Assembly: GCA_937902605.1 (NCBI GenBank)
Contig: CALFNC010000510.1
Span: 1-5,514 of the forward strand
DNA from: an uncultured Acidobacteriota bacterium
Lineage (GTDB): Bacteria; Acidobacteriota; Thermoanaerobaculia; UBA5066
Direction of reading: 5' to 3'
DNA length: 5,514 nucleotides
Shown here piece by piece: positions 4,920 through 5,514 of the stretch. The stretch's first letter is position 1. Each line of letters begins with the position of its first letter. The position numbers and the translations under genes are program-made. The notes below the pieces were generated by a model. It was not told the origin of the DNA, made no database searches, and worked only from the letters and a program-made list of their open reading frames with translations.

Positions 4920-5431
4920 TGGCGATCCGCGACATCGTGAAGTACGGCGACCCGAGGCTCATCGCGCGGAACGAGCCGGTGGCTGAGTTCGGACCATCGT
5001 TCGATCCCCTGGTTCGCGACCTCCTGGACACCTGCTGGGCGGCCCCCGGCTATGGTCTGGCGGCCCCTCAGATCGGTGTCAACAGGCGTATTGCCGTCGT
5101 CGACCTCTCGGTCGGGAAGGACCCGTCGCAGGTCCTCGTTCTGATCAACCCCCGCGTCGTCGACGCGTCCGGGCAGATCCGGGACGAGGAGGGGTGTCTG
5201 TCCTTTCCGGAGATCGTGGAGATCGTCGAGCGTCCCGAGGAGGTGTTTCTCGAGGCGGCTGACCAGGCGGGGACGATCCGGACGATCCGCGCGACCGACC
5301 TCCTCGCGCGGGCCTTCTGCCACGAGGTCGACCACCTCGACTCGCGGCTCTTCATCGACCGGATGTCGACCCTGAAGAAGGGGCTGGTCCTCCGGAAGGT
5401 CCTGAAGCGGCAGAAGAGAGGGGCCTGGTAG
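4919..5431 (+). CDS. def: Peptide deformylase
   Basis: Peptide deformylase removes the formyl group from the N-terminal methionine of nascent proteins, using a bound metal ion. The protein is 170 aa, normal for the family. All three signature motifs are intact: motif I GYGLAAPQ (44-51), motif II EGCLS (91-95) with metal ligand C93, and motif III HEVDH (135-139) with metal ligands H135 and H139 and catalytic E136. The N-terminus MAIRDIVKYGDPRL is typical, and the C-terminus is a basic helix ending KRQKRGAW. The ATG at 4919 shares its A with the TGA of the upstream cNMP-binding gene (TGATG), indicating translational coupling; GGGAGG at 4902-4907 could serve as ribosome site. The frame is open for several hundred bases upstream, but that part overlaps the upstream gene and is not deformylase-like. 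The usual neighbour fmt is not recognisable after it. Confidence 0.97.
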   Translation: MAIRDIVKYGDPRLIARNEPVAEFGPSFDPLVRDLLDTCWAAPGYGLAAPQIGVNRRIAVVDLSVGKDPSQVLVLINPRVVDASGQIRDEEGCLSFPEIVEIVERPEEVFLEAADQAGTIRTIRATDLLARAFCHEVDHLDSRLFIDRMSTLKKGLVLRKVLKRQKRGAW

Positions 5432-5514
5432 CCCGCCTCGCCGTCGTCCACGTCACGGTCGCAGAGGGAGCGCCCCTCGTTCCCCGGGGCGCGGAGAGGT
5501 AGGCCGTCAGGCCG
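5432..5514. other. Non-coding or unresolved 83-nt end of window
   Basis: No ATG, GTG or TTG starts a frame here on the plus strand, and nothing resembles the beginning of fmt. A 7-bp inverted repeat GCGCCCC/GGGGCGC (5470-5476, 5486-5492) is present without a T tract. A purine-rich GGAGAGG at 5492-5498 could be the ribosome site of a gene starting just beyond the window. Confidence 0.5.

Noticed and set aside
5470..5492. GCGCCCC/GGGGCGC inverted repeat after def as an intrinsic terminator
   Set aside because: It is not followed by a T tract on either strand, and such GC repeats arise easily at this base composition.

Overview
The window comes from a GC-rich bacterial chromosome. It carries housekeeping genes (rpoA 3' end, rplQ, acpS, def) interleaved with a large exported FecR-like/DUF6600-type protein and two small signalling proteins. 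The Trp-rich DUF6600 architecture, the high GC and the long Lys/Ala/Pro tail on L17 fit Acidobacteriota or a similar high-GC environmental phylum. That placement is inference from gene style and was not tested by a search.

Layout, left to right. (1) Plus strand, 1-1077: the end of the alpha-operon, with the 3' part of rpoA, then rplQ 10 nt downstream, closed by a strong intrinsic terminator (1045-1077). (2) Minus strand, 4200 down to 1077: a four-gene run transcribed towards rplQ. In transcription order it is a 652-aa secreted FecR/DUF6600 protein, an 83-aa two-helix membrane protein, acpS (ATGA overlap with the membrane protein) and a single-domain response regulator. (3) A 191-bp divergent intergenic region (4201-4391). 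It contains a near-consensus sigma-54 promoter facing the DUF6600 gene, a perfect 7+7 inverted repeat, and a set of competing GGAGCC/GGCTCC hairpins just before the rightward gene. (4) Plus strand, 4392-5431: a stand-alone cyclic-nucleotide-binding-domain protein whose stop codon overlaps the start of def (TGATG). The last 83 nt hold no recognisable gene; the expected partner fmt is not visible.

How the genes fit together: rpoA/rplQ, def and acpS serve transcription, translation, N-terminal protein processing and acyl-carrier-protein activation. The response regulator and the cNMP-binding protein are each translationally close to one of these housekeeping enzymes, which hints at shared expression but does not prove functional linkage. 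No mobile element, CRISPR array, tRNA or rRNA is seen. The most notable observations are the sigma-54 promoter, the start-codon anomaly of the exported protein (an ideal Shine-Dalgarno and signal-peptide n-region both point to an ATC codon), its four clustered cysteines, and the roughly 100-residue L17 tail with an in-frame 18-bp tandem repeat.
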